Source: Candidatus Saccharimonadota bacterium (GTDB taxonomy: Bacteria; Patescibacteriota; Saccharimonadia; Saccharimonadales; Saccharimonadaceae). From it: a stretch of DNA of 52,068 bases. The translations under genes were made by a program, and so were the position numbers. The notes beneath the pieces are model-generated. The model worked only from the letters and a program-made list of their open reading frames with translations, made no database searches and was not told the DNA's origin. Numbering within the stretch: the stretch's first letter is position 1; every line of letters starts with the position of its first letter. The stretch covers positions 1-52,068 of the forward strand of contig CAJPLV010000006.1 in the NCBI GenBank assembly GCA_905371715.1, written 5' to 3'. Positions 25,077 to 33,110 of the stretch are shown piece by piece.

Positions 25077-25307
25077 GCAATATTTGACTAAAGCGTCTAT
25101 TTATATTTTCAGTGTACTTGCGTATACGCTTACTTCATTGTTATATATAAGTAGCATTATTTGTATAATTTATTTTATAGCTATGTTTGTAAAAATATAC
25201 GTAATATTATAAATTATACATTGCTACTTTCATCAAATAATCCTTACATCTCTTGCAAGCTGCGCCGCCAAAAATAAAATACTATACTCTTTTTTCACGC
25301 AACCAAC
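25077..25307. other. AT-rich gene-free stretch
   Basis: No open frame with coding character is seen on either strand. The sequence is very AT-rich, with several TATAAT-like words and an inverted pair AGTAGCA/TTGCTACT around 25150-25235. It is where rimM would lie in many genomes; I see no remnant of it. Confidence 0.5.
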
Positions 25308-25346
25308 AAAAAAGCCACTCCGCTAGATAGCAAAAGTGGCTTTCTT
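25308..25346 (-). terminator. Terminator after the KH-protein gene
   Basis: AAAGCCACT and AGTGGCTTT arms with a T6 tract in the minus direction. Confidence 0.75.
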
Positions 25347-25446
25347 GCACAAATAAGTCTCTCAAACCATTTGTTGGTTTGCTCGCAATAAGAGCAATTT
25401 GTATGTTTTCTCGCAGTTCAAGGTTCTCGCATGAACTTACTTATGA

Positions 25447-25842
25447 TTATATATCAAGGTCGTCTAGTTCCGCAAGCTCTTCGCGCGACTTTTTTGCGAA
25501 TTCACTTGGTTCATCAGCACTGTTTTCCACAGTATCAGTAGTTGCGCTGTCCACAGGTTCTTCGCTTGATACATTCGCTACTGCTTCGTCCGGGTTGTCG
25601 TTGTTGACAATTTTCAGGTTGTAGCGCGCGCTATTCTTCGTTCCGAGCGCCCGCAGTAGTGTCCGCAAGCTTTGCGCTGTACCGCCGCGACGGCCAATTA
25701 CACGACCTAAATCTCCAGGATTAACCGTCAGCGTCAATAGCACACCCTTCTCATCAACGATACGGTCAACCGATACATCGTCTGGGTGTTCCACCAAAGA
25801 TTTTACGATATATTCTACAAATTGCTGGTCTATTGTCGACAT
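25447..25842 (-). CDS. khpA: KH-domain RNA-binding protein
   Basis: A 131-residue protein with an N-terminal KH domain of the KhpA (YlqC) type. The GxxG loop is in DLGRVIGRRGGTAQSLRTLL at about residues 35-54. KhpA-like proteins bind RNA and affect division and translation in Gram-positive bacteria. The C-terminal 50 residues are acidic and probably disordered, with no counterpart in short KhpA proteins. AAAAGGAGG precedes the ATG at about ten bases. The gene follows rpsP on the same strand, the conserved order rpsP-khpA-(rimM)-trmD, with rimM missing. Confidence 0.88.
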   Translation of the reverse strand: MSTIDQQFVEYIVKSLVEHPDDVSVDRIVDEKGVLLTLTVNPGDLGRVIGRRGGTAQSLRTLLRALGTKNSARYNLKIVNNDNPDEAVANVSSEEPVDSATTDTVENSADEPSEFAKKSREELAELDDLDI

Positions 25843-25970
25843 ATGCCCTCATGCCTCCTTTTCGGTCTTACAGGTTATCGTACTTTTTCAGTATACCACG
25901 GAACACAAGCAAAATAAAAAGCTCGCCGCTGTAAACTTTGGGCGAGCTTTTCGCACTTCAACTCTCTAAG

Positions 25971-26327
25971 TTAGGCTTCGGCGACCTCAGACTCTTCCGC
26001 AGCGTCTTCTTTTGGCTGATTCTTACGCAACTTCTCGGCGTTTTTCACCGCTTTCGTTTTATTGCCTTCAAACTCTTTTACCCAACCCGGCAGCTTCACG
26101 CCAGCACTTTTAAGCAGCTTGACGACACGCGGCGTCGGCTGTGCGCCATTATCCAAATATTTTTGTGCCAATTCGACATTAATATTTGAATCTTTAGTGT
26201 GCGGATTGTAGTTGCCGACATACGCGACCACGCGGCCGCTTGACGGATGGCGCTGAGCTTCTTGTACCGCCAACCGGTATACTGGATAAGCTTTGCGACC
26301 GAGGCGTTGCAAACGAATTGCGAGCAT
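25971..26327 (-). CDS. rpsP: Ribosomal protein bS16
   Basis: A 118-residue small-subunit ribosomal protein. The first ~80 residues match bS16: MLAIRLQRLGRKAYPVYRLAV, VAYVGNYNPHTK and the PTPRVVKLLKSAGV segment. The C-terminal 35 residues are a lysine-rich then glutamate/alanine-rich tail that lengthens it relative to the E. coli protein (82). A Shine-Dalgarno AAAGGAAT lies about ten bases before the ATG. It heads the rpsP-khpA pair. Confidence 0.95.
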   Translation of the reverse strand: MLAIRLQRLGRKAYPVYRLAVQEAQRHPSSGRVVAYVGNYNPHTKDSNINVELAQKYLDNGAQPTPRVVKLLKSAGVKLPGWVKEFEGNKTKAVKNAEKLRKNQPKEDAAEESEVAEA

Positions 26328-26406
26328 AAATGTAATATTCCTTTACTTCACTTTACAGGTTTACTCTTTTACTTCTTAGACATTCTACCGGATTTTGCGG
26401 TAAAAG

Positions 26407-27132
26407 TCAATCTGACTTAGCGCTTTTTTGCTTCGCATAGGCTTTGAGCGCTGCTTTTGCCGCTTCTTGCTGCGCCGACTGCTTGCTTGACCCAACCCCC
26501 TTGCCTATCAGCTTATCGTTGACATATGCGCCGAGCGTGAATACTTTATCATGGTCTGGCCCCTCCTCAGAGAGAACCTTATAAACCGGCGTCGCGCCGT
26601 CAACCTGCTGGCTAATTTCTTGTAAATGGCTTTTTGGGTCGCGCCATGAACCCTCGGCAAGGATTTTATCAAGCTTCACGATCGTATGCTTTTGTATAAA
26701 TGCCGCTGCGTCATCGTAGCCGCGCTCTAGATAGATCGAGCCTATCACCGCTTCGTATGCGTTTGCTAGAATCTGACGCCGCGCCCGATCTGAACCATGC
26801 TTCTCACCCTTACTCATGCGAATTAGCGCCTCGTATCTCAATTCTTTACCAGATTCCGCATTGCTAATCGTATTCACTAATGCTGCACGCCAGCTTGTCA
26901 AAATTCCCTCCGGTTCGCTGTAGTGCTGAAACAGATAATCGGTCACGACCAGTTCAAGTACGGCGTCGCCCAAGAACTCAAGCCGCTCATTATGCTCGCT
27001 CACCGATTTACGGTGCTCGTTTACATAGCTGCGATGCGTCAAAGCAGTAATCAGAAGTTGAATATCACTATATTCAAATCCTAATTTCTGCTTTGCCCAG
27101 TCCTGATATGGCCCCGTTGGCATGCCTGACAT
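26407..27132 (-). CDS. rnc: Ribonuclease III
   Basis: A 241-residue double-strand RNA endonuclease for rRNA and mRNA processing. The catalytic domain holds the signature HNERLEFLGDAVLELVVTDYLF at about residues 43-64 and the second acidic cluster in YEAVIGSIYLERGYDDA. The double-stranded RNA-binding domain spans about 155-232, ending GSSKQSAQQEAAKAALKAY. The start follows the stop of the NUDIX gene directly, so translation is coupled. Operon order in transcription is rpmF, nusB, NUDIX, rnc. Confidence 0.96.
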   Translation of the reverse strand: MSGMPTGPYQDWAKQKLGFEYSDIQLLITALTHRSYVNEHRKSVSEHNERLEFLGDAVLELVVTDYLFQHYSEPEGILTSWRAALVNTISNAESGKELRYEALIRMSKGEKHGSDRARRQILANAYEAVIGSIYLERGYDDAAAFIQKHTIVKLDKILAEGSWRDPKSHLQEISQQVDGATPVYKVLSEEGPDHDKVFTLGAYVNDKLIGKGVGSSKQSAQQEAAKAALKAYAKQKSAKSD

Positions 27133-27651
27133 TTATAATTTCTCCTCTCGTATGCGTGTTTTTGCTTTTAACATTAGTTTTGCGATATCCTCATATTCAA
27201 TTAAATCGAGAGCTTCATTGAACGGGAACCACTTGATACCTTTCATCCAATCCTCCTTCTGAATTTCATCGCCGCTCGTACGGACGCGCACTAGATAAAT
27301 TTGCGTCGTCATCAGTACGAGCTTATCAATTCGGCGGTACCGAAAATGAATTTTACCGAGCCATCCGAGCATATCAACATCATGCAATCCTGCTTCTTCG
27401 CCAATTTCGCGGCGCGCTGTTTGCACTGCAGTCTCACCCTCTTCAATATGCCCTTTCGGGATCGTCCAACGATCTTTGGCGTCTTGAATCAATAAGATTT
27501 CCAGCCCATTTACGCCATGGCGAAAAATCACGCCGCCGCTTGTTGGCTCGCGTACAATTTCTTGAATCGATGTCGAACGCGAACGCGTCAAGTACTTGCG
27601 GATATGATCAAATCTATTTTTGCTTTGTTGTTTCTTTGGCGGTTTCGTCAT
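27133..27651 (-). CDS. NUDIX hydrolase (Ap4A/MutT-like)
   Basis: A 172-residue NUDIX protein with a basic 35-residue N-terminal extension. The Nudix box is at about residues 67-89 (GHIEEGETAVQTARREIGEEAG). The preceding WTIPKGHIE resembles diadenosine-polyphosphate hydrolases and mRNA-cap type NUDIX enzymes. Substrates could be Ap4A, oxidised nucleotides or RNA 5' ends. The gene lies between nusB (38-bp overlap) and rnc (adjacent), so a role in RNA metabolism is suggested by context only. Confidence 0.85.
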   Translation of the reverse strand: MTKPPKKQQSKNRFDHIRKYLTRSRSTSIQEIVREPTSGGVIFRHGVNGLEILLIQDAKDRWTIPKGHIEEGETAVQTARREIGEEAGLHDVDMLGWLGKIHFRYRRIDKLVLMTTQIYLVRVRTSGDEIQKEDWMKGIKWFPFNEALDLIEYEDIAKLMLKAKTRIREEKL

Positions 27652-28093
27652 TATCCGATGCCCCCTTTACCAGCGTGCGGTATGCCGTACCAAGCACACC
27701 GTTCACGAACCGGCTTGAATTATCGGAACCAAACGCTTTCGCAAGCTCAACCGCTTCGTTGATTGCTACTTTTGGCGGCACGACATCGCTGCGGTATAGT
27801 AATTCGTACAGGCCGATTCGCAGCACCGTGCGGTCAACACGCGCTATCTGCGAAATCGGCCAATCTGGCGCAATCGGCTGCAGCGCCGCGTCAAGCTCCG
27901 CCTGCTTATCGACGACACCATCTGCAAGCTCTTTTACAAACGTAACGTCGTCAATCGCTGATTCGTACCGAACAATATCGCGCGCAACAATAGCCTCAAG
28001 CGTATCCGATGTGTCGCCCGCTTGCGTGCGGACTTCATATTCATACAGTGCCTGCAATGCGACAATTCTACCCAGATGCCGGTTTGATGCCAT
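27614..28093 (-). CDS. nusB: Transcription antitermination factor NusB
   Basis: A 159-residue all-helical RNA-binding factor for rRNA antitermination. It starts MASNRHLGRIVALQALYEYE. It contains DWPISQIARVDRTVLRIGLYELLYRSDVVPPKVAINEAVELAKAFGSDNSSRFVNGVLG in the C-terminal half, quoted here only in part as the hallmark region (residues about 85-145). AAGGAA precedes the start. Its 3' end overlaps the NUDIX start region by 38 bp. Confidence 0.93.
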   Translation of the reverse strand: MASNRHLGRIVALQALYEYEVRTQAGDTSDTLEAIVARDIVRYESAIDDVTFVKELADGVVDKQAELDAALQPIAPDWPISQIARVDRTVLRIGLYELLYRSDVVPPKVAINEAVELAKAFGSDNSSRFVNGVLGTAYRTLVKGASDNDETAKETTKQK

Positions 28094-28146
28094 ACGCGTC
28101 AGTTCCTTATTTAGTATTTTTCCTCTTAAAATAAGACTCTGTTAAC

Positions 28147-28356
28147 TTACTTCGCAGATTTTGACTCCGCTGCTCTTGCCGGCTTGCTCGTTTGGCTGTT
28201 TGCTGGTTGTGCCACCTGTGCGGTTGCCCGTTTATTCTTGCCGATATACACTCGCACCGGCGAGGTGCGGTTAACGCGCTTCGCGAGTTTCTCGACCAAG
28301 TGGCTGCGACGCAGACCAGTCTTGCGAGGACTTGATTGCTTCTTTGGCTGTGCCAT
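28147..28356 (-). CDS. rpmF: Ribosomal protein bL32
   Basis: A 69-residue basic protein. The first ~25 residues match bL32: MAQPKKQSSPRKTGLRRSHL. The remainder is lysine/alanine-rich and lacks the cysteine pairs found in zinc-binding L32. AGAAGGAG precedes the ATG. Location just upstream of nusB and rnc is typical for rpmF neighbourhoods. Moderately sure; a lineage-specific small basic ribosomal protein is the alternative. Confidence 0.7.
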   Translation of the reverse strand: MAQPKKQSSPRKTGLRRSHLVEKLAKRVNRTSPVRVYIGKNKRATAQVAQPANSQTSKPARAAESKSAK

Positions 28357-28466
28357 GAAATATTCTCCTTCTCTCGGATTTCTTGTATAAACTTGAACTG
28401 TATTATACGCGAAAATGATGTTTTTCTCAAGTTACTTGACTAAATTGCCATTTTTATTATAAAATA

Positions 28467-28498
28467 TTGACTTTTCATTATGCTTGTGTTATTATAAT
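28467..28498 (+). promoter_or_regulatory. Promoter of the lipoprotein gene
   Basis: TTGACT (28467-28472), 17-base spacer, TATTAT (28490-28495) overlapping TATAAT (28493-28498), and ATG at 28503. Closely resembles the promoter at 43943. Confidence 0.7.
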
Positions 28499-28502
28499 AC
28501 CT

Positions 28503-29030
28503 ATGAATACATCACATGAACTATCCAACACAGAAAAATCAAAATCAACCGCAAACCGCGTCCTAGCGCTCGCGAAAAAGACAAGTGCTGAGATTGCTGT
28601 TCTCGCCACGCTGGCAACAGGGTTAGGAGCGTGTAGTAGCGAGACAGAAGTTGAAGCAAAAGAGCCGCTATCACCAGAGACACAGGTTGCTCAAATTGTT
28701 GATAATTACATTAAAGACCCCGACAACAACCCGTTGCCCGAGGGTGTTGAGATCGTAGAAGTAACTATAAAGGATGGCGATGGCTCCCAAAGCGCCGGTG
28801 AAAGGGTCATAGCTGAGCAACGAAAATCGGGCAATTTTTCTAGCGCTGATGCTAATAATGCACGAAGTACTTCAGCCGCTACGTCAATAAATCTATCAAG
28901 AAGCATAGAAAGTGACGGCAAAGGCGCTATGCACCCTGGAGATACAGCTTACGTAGCCGTCGGACGCATAAATGGTGACGAACTCATAGATGTCGCGAAT
29001 TTACGATTAGAGCGAAAGGCTGAGGATTAG
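28503..29030 (+). CDS. Predicted lipoprotein
   Basis: About 175 residues with an unusually long n-region (25-30 residues, lysine-containing), a hydrophobic stretch AEIAVLATLATGLGA, and a lipobox LGAC followed by SSET. Lipidation at that cysteine would anchor it on the outer face of the membrane. The mature part is acidic and serine/asparagine-rich with no recognised domain; SDGKGAMHPGDTAYVAVGRI near the C-terminus may be a small beta fold. ATG 28503 follows the promoter by a few bases, so the message is leaderless. It is convergent with leuS, with only one base between stops. Confidence 0.65.
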   Translation: MNTSHELSNTEKSKSTANRVLALAKKTSAEIAVLATLATGLGACSSETEVEAKEPLSPETQVAQIVDNYIKDPDNNPLPEGVEIVEVTIKDGDGSQSAGERVIAEQRKSGNFSSADANNARSTSAATSINLSRSIESDGKGAMHPGDTAYVAVGRINGDELIDVANLRLERKAED

Positions 29031-29031
29031 G

Positions 29032-31782
29032 CTAAATTACTACGCTAATTAGTTTGCCTTTCACATAAATCACTTTCTTCGGCTCGCCCACGACATAGCG
29101 TTTGACACTTTCATCGCTCAGGGCGAGCTGTTTAATTTTATCTTCGCCCGCGCTGGTTGCTACCTGTAATTTGGCGCGTACTTTACCATTGACTTGTACG
29201 ACAATCGTCATCGTGTCCTGCATAATTTTTGCATCGTCAAAATCGGGCCAATCAACAAAATCAAGCTGCGAATCATGCCCAAGTTGCCGCCACAGCTCAG
29301 CAGCCATATGCGGCGCAAAAGGCTGCACGAGCTGCACGAGCGTCTCAAGCGCCGACCGCCACGCAAGTGAAAAGCCCTCAGTTTTTAGTTTGTACAGATC
29401 ATTCACATACTCCATCAGAGCGGCAATCGCCGTATTGAAGCTTAAGCGGTAAATATCGTCGGTAACCTTTTTAATTGTTGCGTGCGTCAAACTATCAAGC
29501 TTTTTTACGTTTACTTGCGCTGATTTATCGCTTTCGTCGTATTCTTGTACAAGCGTCCACAAACGATTCAAGAATCGATACACGCCAGCGATGCCGCGGC
29601 TCGACCAACTGGAGTTTTCGGTAATCGGCCCGAGAAACAGCTCGAATGTACGAAGTGCATCGGCGCCATAGCCTTGATCAATAACATCAAGCGGGTCAAC
29701 AACATTGCCGAGGCTTTTGCTCATTTTGCGTCCATCCTCAGCTTGAATTAGCCCATGATATACAAGCCGCTTAACCGGCTCGGCAAATTCTGTCAGCCCG
29801 AGATCGCGGAATACGTGCGTCCAAAAACGAACATAGAGCAAGTGCGCCGTTGCATGGTCGCCGCCGACATACATGTCGACCGGCGCCCAGTAGTTAACTT
29901 GTTTCGTGCCCCATGCGCATTGATCATTGTGCGGATCTGCGTAGCGTAATAGATACCACGAACTGCACGCATAACCATCCATCGTATCTGTTTCTCGCAT
30001 TGCTGGACCGCCGCACTTTGGGCAAGTCGTATGCGCCCAATCTTCTTGCGCCGCCAATACAGATTTACCGTCGCCGCGCGGCACAAAATCGTCAACATCT
30101 GGAAGTAGCACCGGCAAATCATGTTCCGGTACAGCTACTGCACCGTCAATCGGACAATGAACGATCGGGATTGGCGCACCCCAATAACGCTGGCGGCTAA
30201 TTAGCCAATCACGCATCTTATATGTTGTCTTAGCGCGGCCAACACCTTCTTGCTCCAACCACGCAACGATCTGCTCGCGCGCGTCTTCACTCCGTGCGCC
30301 GTCAAACGCGCTAGAGTTTACGAGAATCCCCTCGCCATGATAACACTGCTTAGCACTCGCGTCGTCCTCGGGACGCTCAATGACTTCAACGACCGGCAGC
30401 TCAAATTTCTCTGCAAATGCAAAATCGCGTTCATCATGTGCCGGCACGCCCATCACTGCACCCGTACCGTAACCACCGAGCACATAATCAGCCACCCAGA
30501 TAGGCATTTTTTCGCCATTCGCCGGATTGACCGCGTAGCTGCCGGTGAAAACGCCCGTCTTTTCCTTAGTATCATTTGTGCGATCAATTTCAGTTTTTTT
30601 CACCGCTTCGTCAATGTATGCGTTTACCGCTGCCTGAGTATCGTCGGCCGCCAATATTCGAGCTAGAGGATGTTCGGGCGCAAGCACTAGATACGTCGCA
30701 CCAAAAATCGTGTCGGGGCGCGTCGTGAAGACGGTAATTGGCGGAATATACTCAAAATCATATACCGCAACTACGCTATCTAGCGTCACATCATTACCGT
30801 AAAATTTCTGAAAATCAGCAAGCTTTTCATTATCATCGCGATAACTCTCATGTCCGGGCATATTATTCGGTACTTTTTTAAGCGGTAGTTTCTGAGTATT
30901 CGTAATTTTCGCATAACCAAACGATTCTACGGTATCGCCGTCGCGCGTCATAAGTTCAGCGACATCGCCCGCTGCAAGATTTTTTACTCCTAAGCGAATC
31001 GTATTCGTCTTAGCGCCAGCCTTGATTTTCTCTGCTAGCTCAGGCGTAAATTTCAGCGAATCAGACGGCTTGCAGTCAATCAGGAAATTTACCTCCGCAC
31101 CCTCGCTTTTGCCGATCCAGTTTCGCTGCGCTATTTTAATTTTGTCCGGCCAATCCATTTCGGGCAACTCGGCGAGTAATTCATCAGCGTATGCTGTAAT
31201 TTTGAAGAACCATTGCTTCATCGGCTTCTTGATAACCACAGAATCACAGCGCCAGCACTTGCCGTCAATCACCTGTTCATTCGCAAGCACTGTTTTGTCT
31301 TTTGGACACCACCATTGCAACGAGTCTTTTTGATACGCAAGCCCGCACTCAAATAACTTCGTAAAAATCCACTGCGTCCACTTATAATACGCTGGGTCGC
31401 TGGTATTGATTTCGCGCGTCCAATCAATACTTGCACCAACGCGCTGCAGCTGATTCTTGAAGTTCGCAATATTTTCGGGTACAGTTTGTTTCGGCGACCT
31501 GCCTGTTTTAATCGCATAATTTTCCGCCGGCAACCCGAAGCTGTCCCAACCCATCGGATATAATACGTTATACCCAAGCGCCCGGCGAAACCGCGCAACC
31601 GCATCAACAATGGAGTGCTCCAAAAAATGCCCTGCATGCATACCTGCGCCGCTTGGATACGGGAACATACCCGTAATGTAGTATTTTGGTTTATCGCCAA
31701 AATCAACAGCGCGGTAGCGGGCATCATTCGCCCAGATTTGCTGCCACTTTGGCTCAATTTCAGATGGATTATAGCGTTTCAT
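29032..31782 (-). CDS. leuS: Leucyl-tRNA synthetase with an inserted ASCH-like domain
   Basis: A 916-residue class I synthetase that charges tRNA-Leu. The HIGH-type motif is PYPSGAGMHAGH (41-52), the zinc region has WWCPKDKTVLANEQ and GKCWRCD, the editing domain has TTRPDTIFGATYLVLAPEHP and the KMSKS motif is KMSKSLGN. Between AEVNFLIDC and ITVFTTRPD (about 238-348) there is an extra ~110-residue block with an ASCH/PUA-like pattern: FTPELAEKIKAGAKTNTIR, AAGD, then GHESYRDDNEKLADFQKFYG. Ordinary bacterial LeuRS joins these points with about 10-15 residues. This explains the extra length. TATACT lies seven bases before the ATG. Confidence 0.95.
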   Translation of the reverse strand: MKRYNPSEIEPKWQQIWANDARYRAVDFGDKPKYYITGMFPYPSGAGMHAGHFLEHSIVDAVARFRRALGYNVLYPMGWDSFGLPAENYAIKTGRSPKQTVPENIANFKNQLQRVGASIDWTREINTSDPAYYKWTQWIFTKLFECGLAYQKDSLQWWCPKDKTVLANEQVIDGKCWRCDSVVIKKPMKQWFFKITAYADELLAELPEMDWPDKIKIAQRNWIGKSEGAEVNFLIDCKPSDSLKFTPELAEKIKAGAKTNTIRLGVKNLAAGDVAELMTRDGDTVESFGYAKITNTQKLPLKKVPNNMPGHESYRDDNEKLADFQKFYGNDVTLDSVVAVYDFEYIPPITVFTTRPDTIFGATYLVLAPEHPLARILAADDTQAAVNAYIDEAVKKTEIDRTNDTKEKTGVFTGSYAVNPANGEKMPIWVADYVLGGYGTGAVMGVPAHDERDFAFAEKFELPVVEVIERPEDDASAKQCYHGEGILVNSSAFDGARSEDAREQIVAWLEQEGVGRAKTTYKMRDWLISRQRYWGAPIPIVHCPIDGAVAVPEHDLPVLLPDVDDFVPRGDGKSVLAAQEDWAHTTCPKCGGPAMRETDTMDGYACSSWYLLRYADPHNDQCAWGTKQVNYWAPVDMYVGGDHATAHLLYVRFWTHVFRDLGLTEFAEPVKRLVYHGLIQAEDGRKMSKSLGNVVDPLDVIDQGYGADALRTFELFLGPITENSSWSSRGIAGVYRFLNRLWTLVQEYDESDKSAQVNVKKLDSLTHATIKKVTDDIYRLSFNTAIAALMEYVNDLYKLKTEGFSLAWRSALETLVQLVQPFAPHMAAELWRQLGHDSQLDFVDWPDFDDAKIMQDTMTIVVQVNGKVRAKLQVATSAGEDKIKQLALSDESVKRYVVGEPKKVIYVKGKLISVVI

Positions 31783-31789
31783 TAGCTAT

Positions 31790-31795
31790 AGTATA
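31790..31795 (-). promoter_or_regulatory. -10 box for leuS
   Basis: TATACT with a seven-base gap to the ATG at 31782. Confidence 0.45.
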
Positions 31796-31827
31796 TCAGA
31801 TTTTGCGCCGATCAGCAGAGGATAGAG

Positions 31828-33096
31828 CTAACTGCCATCGCTTGACGACGCCGAAGAACTGCTTATATTCATTGCCTCGTTAAGACGTTTATTCCATTCG
31901 TCGGCACGTATCACTTCCGAGTCATTCGGCTTCGTAGTCGCCACGCCTTTCGAGAAATCAAATTTAGTGTGGCTCTTCGGCGAGAACCGTGCGTCAGACC
32001 CGCCTTCAATATCAAGCGCGCGCAGCTCGTGCGACCATGGCGATATCCACATTGTAAATTTCGTTTTACTGTGTCCGAGCACCGAATGTGAAGGTGCAGG
32101 ATTGGCGTAGTTATCATCTGTATCGTCCGGCACTACAGAGGAATTATCGTGCGTTGATGGGCCGCAAGCTTTTATATCCTGCGCAATTGCCGTATGCGCG
32201 AATGCCTTGTTGAATTGCCGCCATGTCACTGGTTCAATCCATACCGTATACCCGACATTACCGTCCTTTGGCTGTGCCATACTTTCAATCATCACAAATG
32301 GATATTTGCGGTAAGTACTCACGATTTCCCTACGTTTTTTACTGTCTTTAAGGCTACGCTTATAAACATTTTGTACGCACCGCGCCCGTTCTGCCGCGCG
32401 CTGATTATTCTTGTATAAATCATTAATCTCGTATTTCACCCACTTATTGCTCACTTTTTCAAGCTGATTTTTAGCGGACGCCGGCAATTCTTTACCGCCC
32501 GTAAATGCACTCAGCGCTTCTGCGAGATTTTTAACTTTGAAATATATCGTGCCGTCGTCAGTCATGAGTGCAGACGCTTTCACTGAAATATCACGACCAT
32601 CAATACTCATTTGTAGCGTAGCGTTAGCATCAACGCTTGGCGACGAATTCATGCCGGTATCAAGCGTTAACTTTTTGAACGAAATATCTTTCGCGCCTGC
32701 ATCATATTTATAGTCCATAGTGATCTCTGTATGTGTCGAAAACTTTTTCGCTGATTGCAGTTTCGTAATCGCGTCAAGCACGACATTTTCGGGGCGCTGA
32801 TATATTGAGTACGCCAGCACGCCGCCGCAAATCGCGAGTAAGAACAGCACGCCACCCGCGATACAGCCAATAACAATAAGTACTAACTGCGACGACGATG
32901 TGCGCGGCATATATGGTATGGGTTGCTGCGGTAATGTCGGCTGCAATGGCTGCGGCGCCGGCTGAGCGGGCGCCGCGGTTTCCGGCGATTCCGCGTTAGC
33001 TATCGCCTGTTCTGCGTTCGTGCTGGCAGTTGATTGTTCTACCTCTTTCTTTTTCGCGCGTTTCTGCTTCGGTTTCGGTTCTTTCTCTTTCGCCAT
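31828..33096 (-). CDS. Membrane-anchored protein with large extracellular domain
   Basis: A 422-residue bitopic protein. The cytoplasmic N-terminus has a lysine/glutamate-rich segment then a proline/alanine/glutamine-rich linker. One membrane span lies at about 71-95 (VLIVIGCIAGGVLFLLAICGG). The outside domain (about 100-420) looks beta-rich, with KKFSTHTEITMDYKYD and DGTIYFKVKNLAEALSAFTG, resembling LolA/LppX-type lipid-carrier-like or DUF domains common in Patescibacteria. It ends in a serine-rich tail. The gene lies 15 bp downstream of murF on the same strand, so an envelope role is likely (inference). Confidence 0.65.
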   Translation of the reverse strand: MAKEKEPKPKQKRAKKKEVEQSTASTNAEQAIANAESPETAAPAQPAPQPLQPTLPQQPIPYMPRTSSSQLVLIVIGCIAGGVLFLLAICGGVLAYSIYQRPENVVLDAITKLQSAKKFSTHTEITMDYKYDAGAKDISFKKLTLDTGMNSSPSVDANATLQMSIDGRDISVKASALMTDDGTIYFKVKNLAEALSAFTGGKELPASAKNQLEKVSNKWVKYEINDLYKNNQRAAERARCVQNVYKRSLKDSKKRREIVSTYRKYPFVMIESMAQPKDGNVGYTVWIEPVTWRQFNKAFAHTAIAQDIKACGPSTHDNSSVVPDDTDDNYANPAPSHSVLGHSKTKFTMWISPWSHELRALDIEGGSDARFSPKSHTKFDFSKGVATTKPNDSEVIRADEWNKRLNEAMNISSSSASSSDGS

Positions 33097-33110
33097 AGTG
33101 TTTGCTCCTC

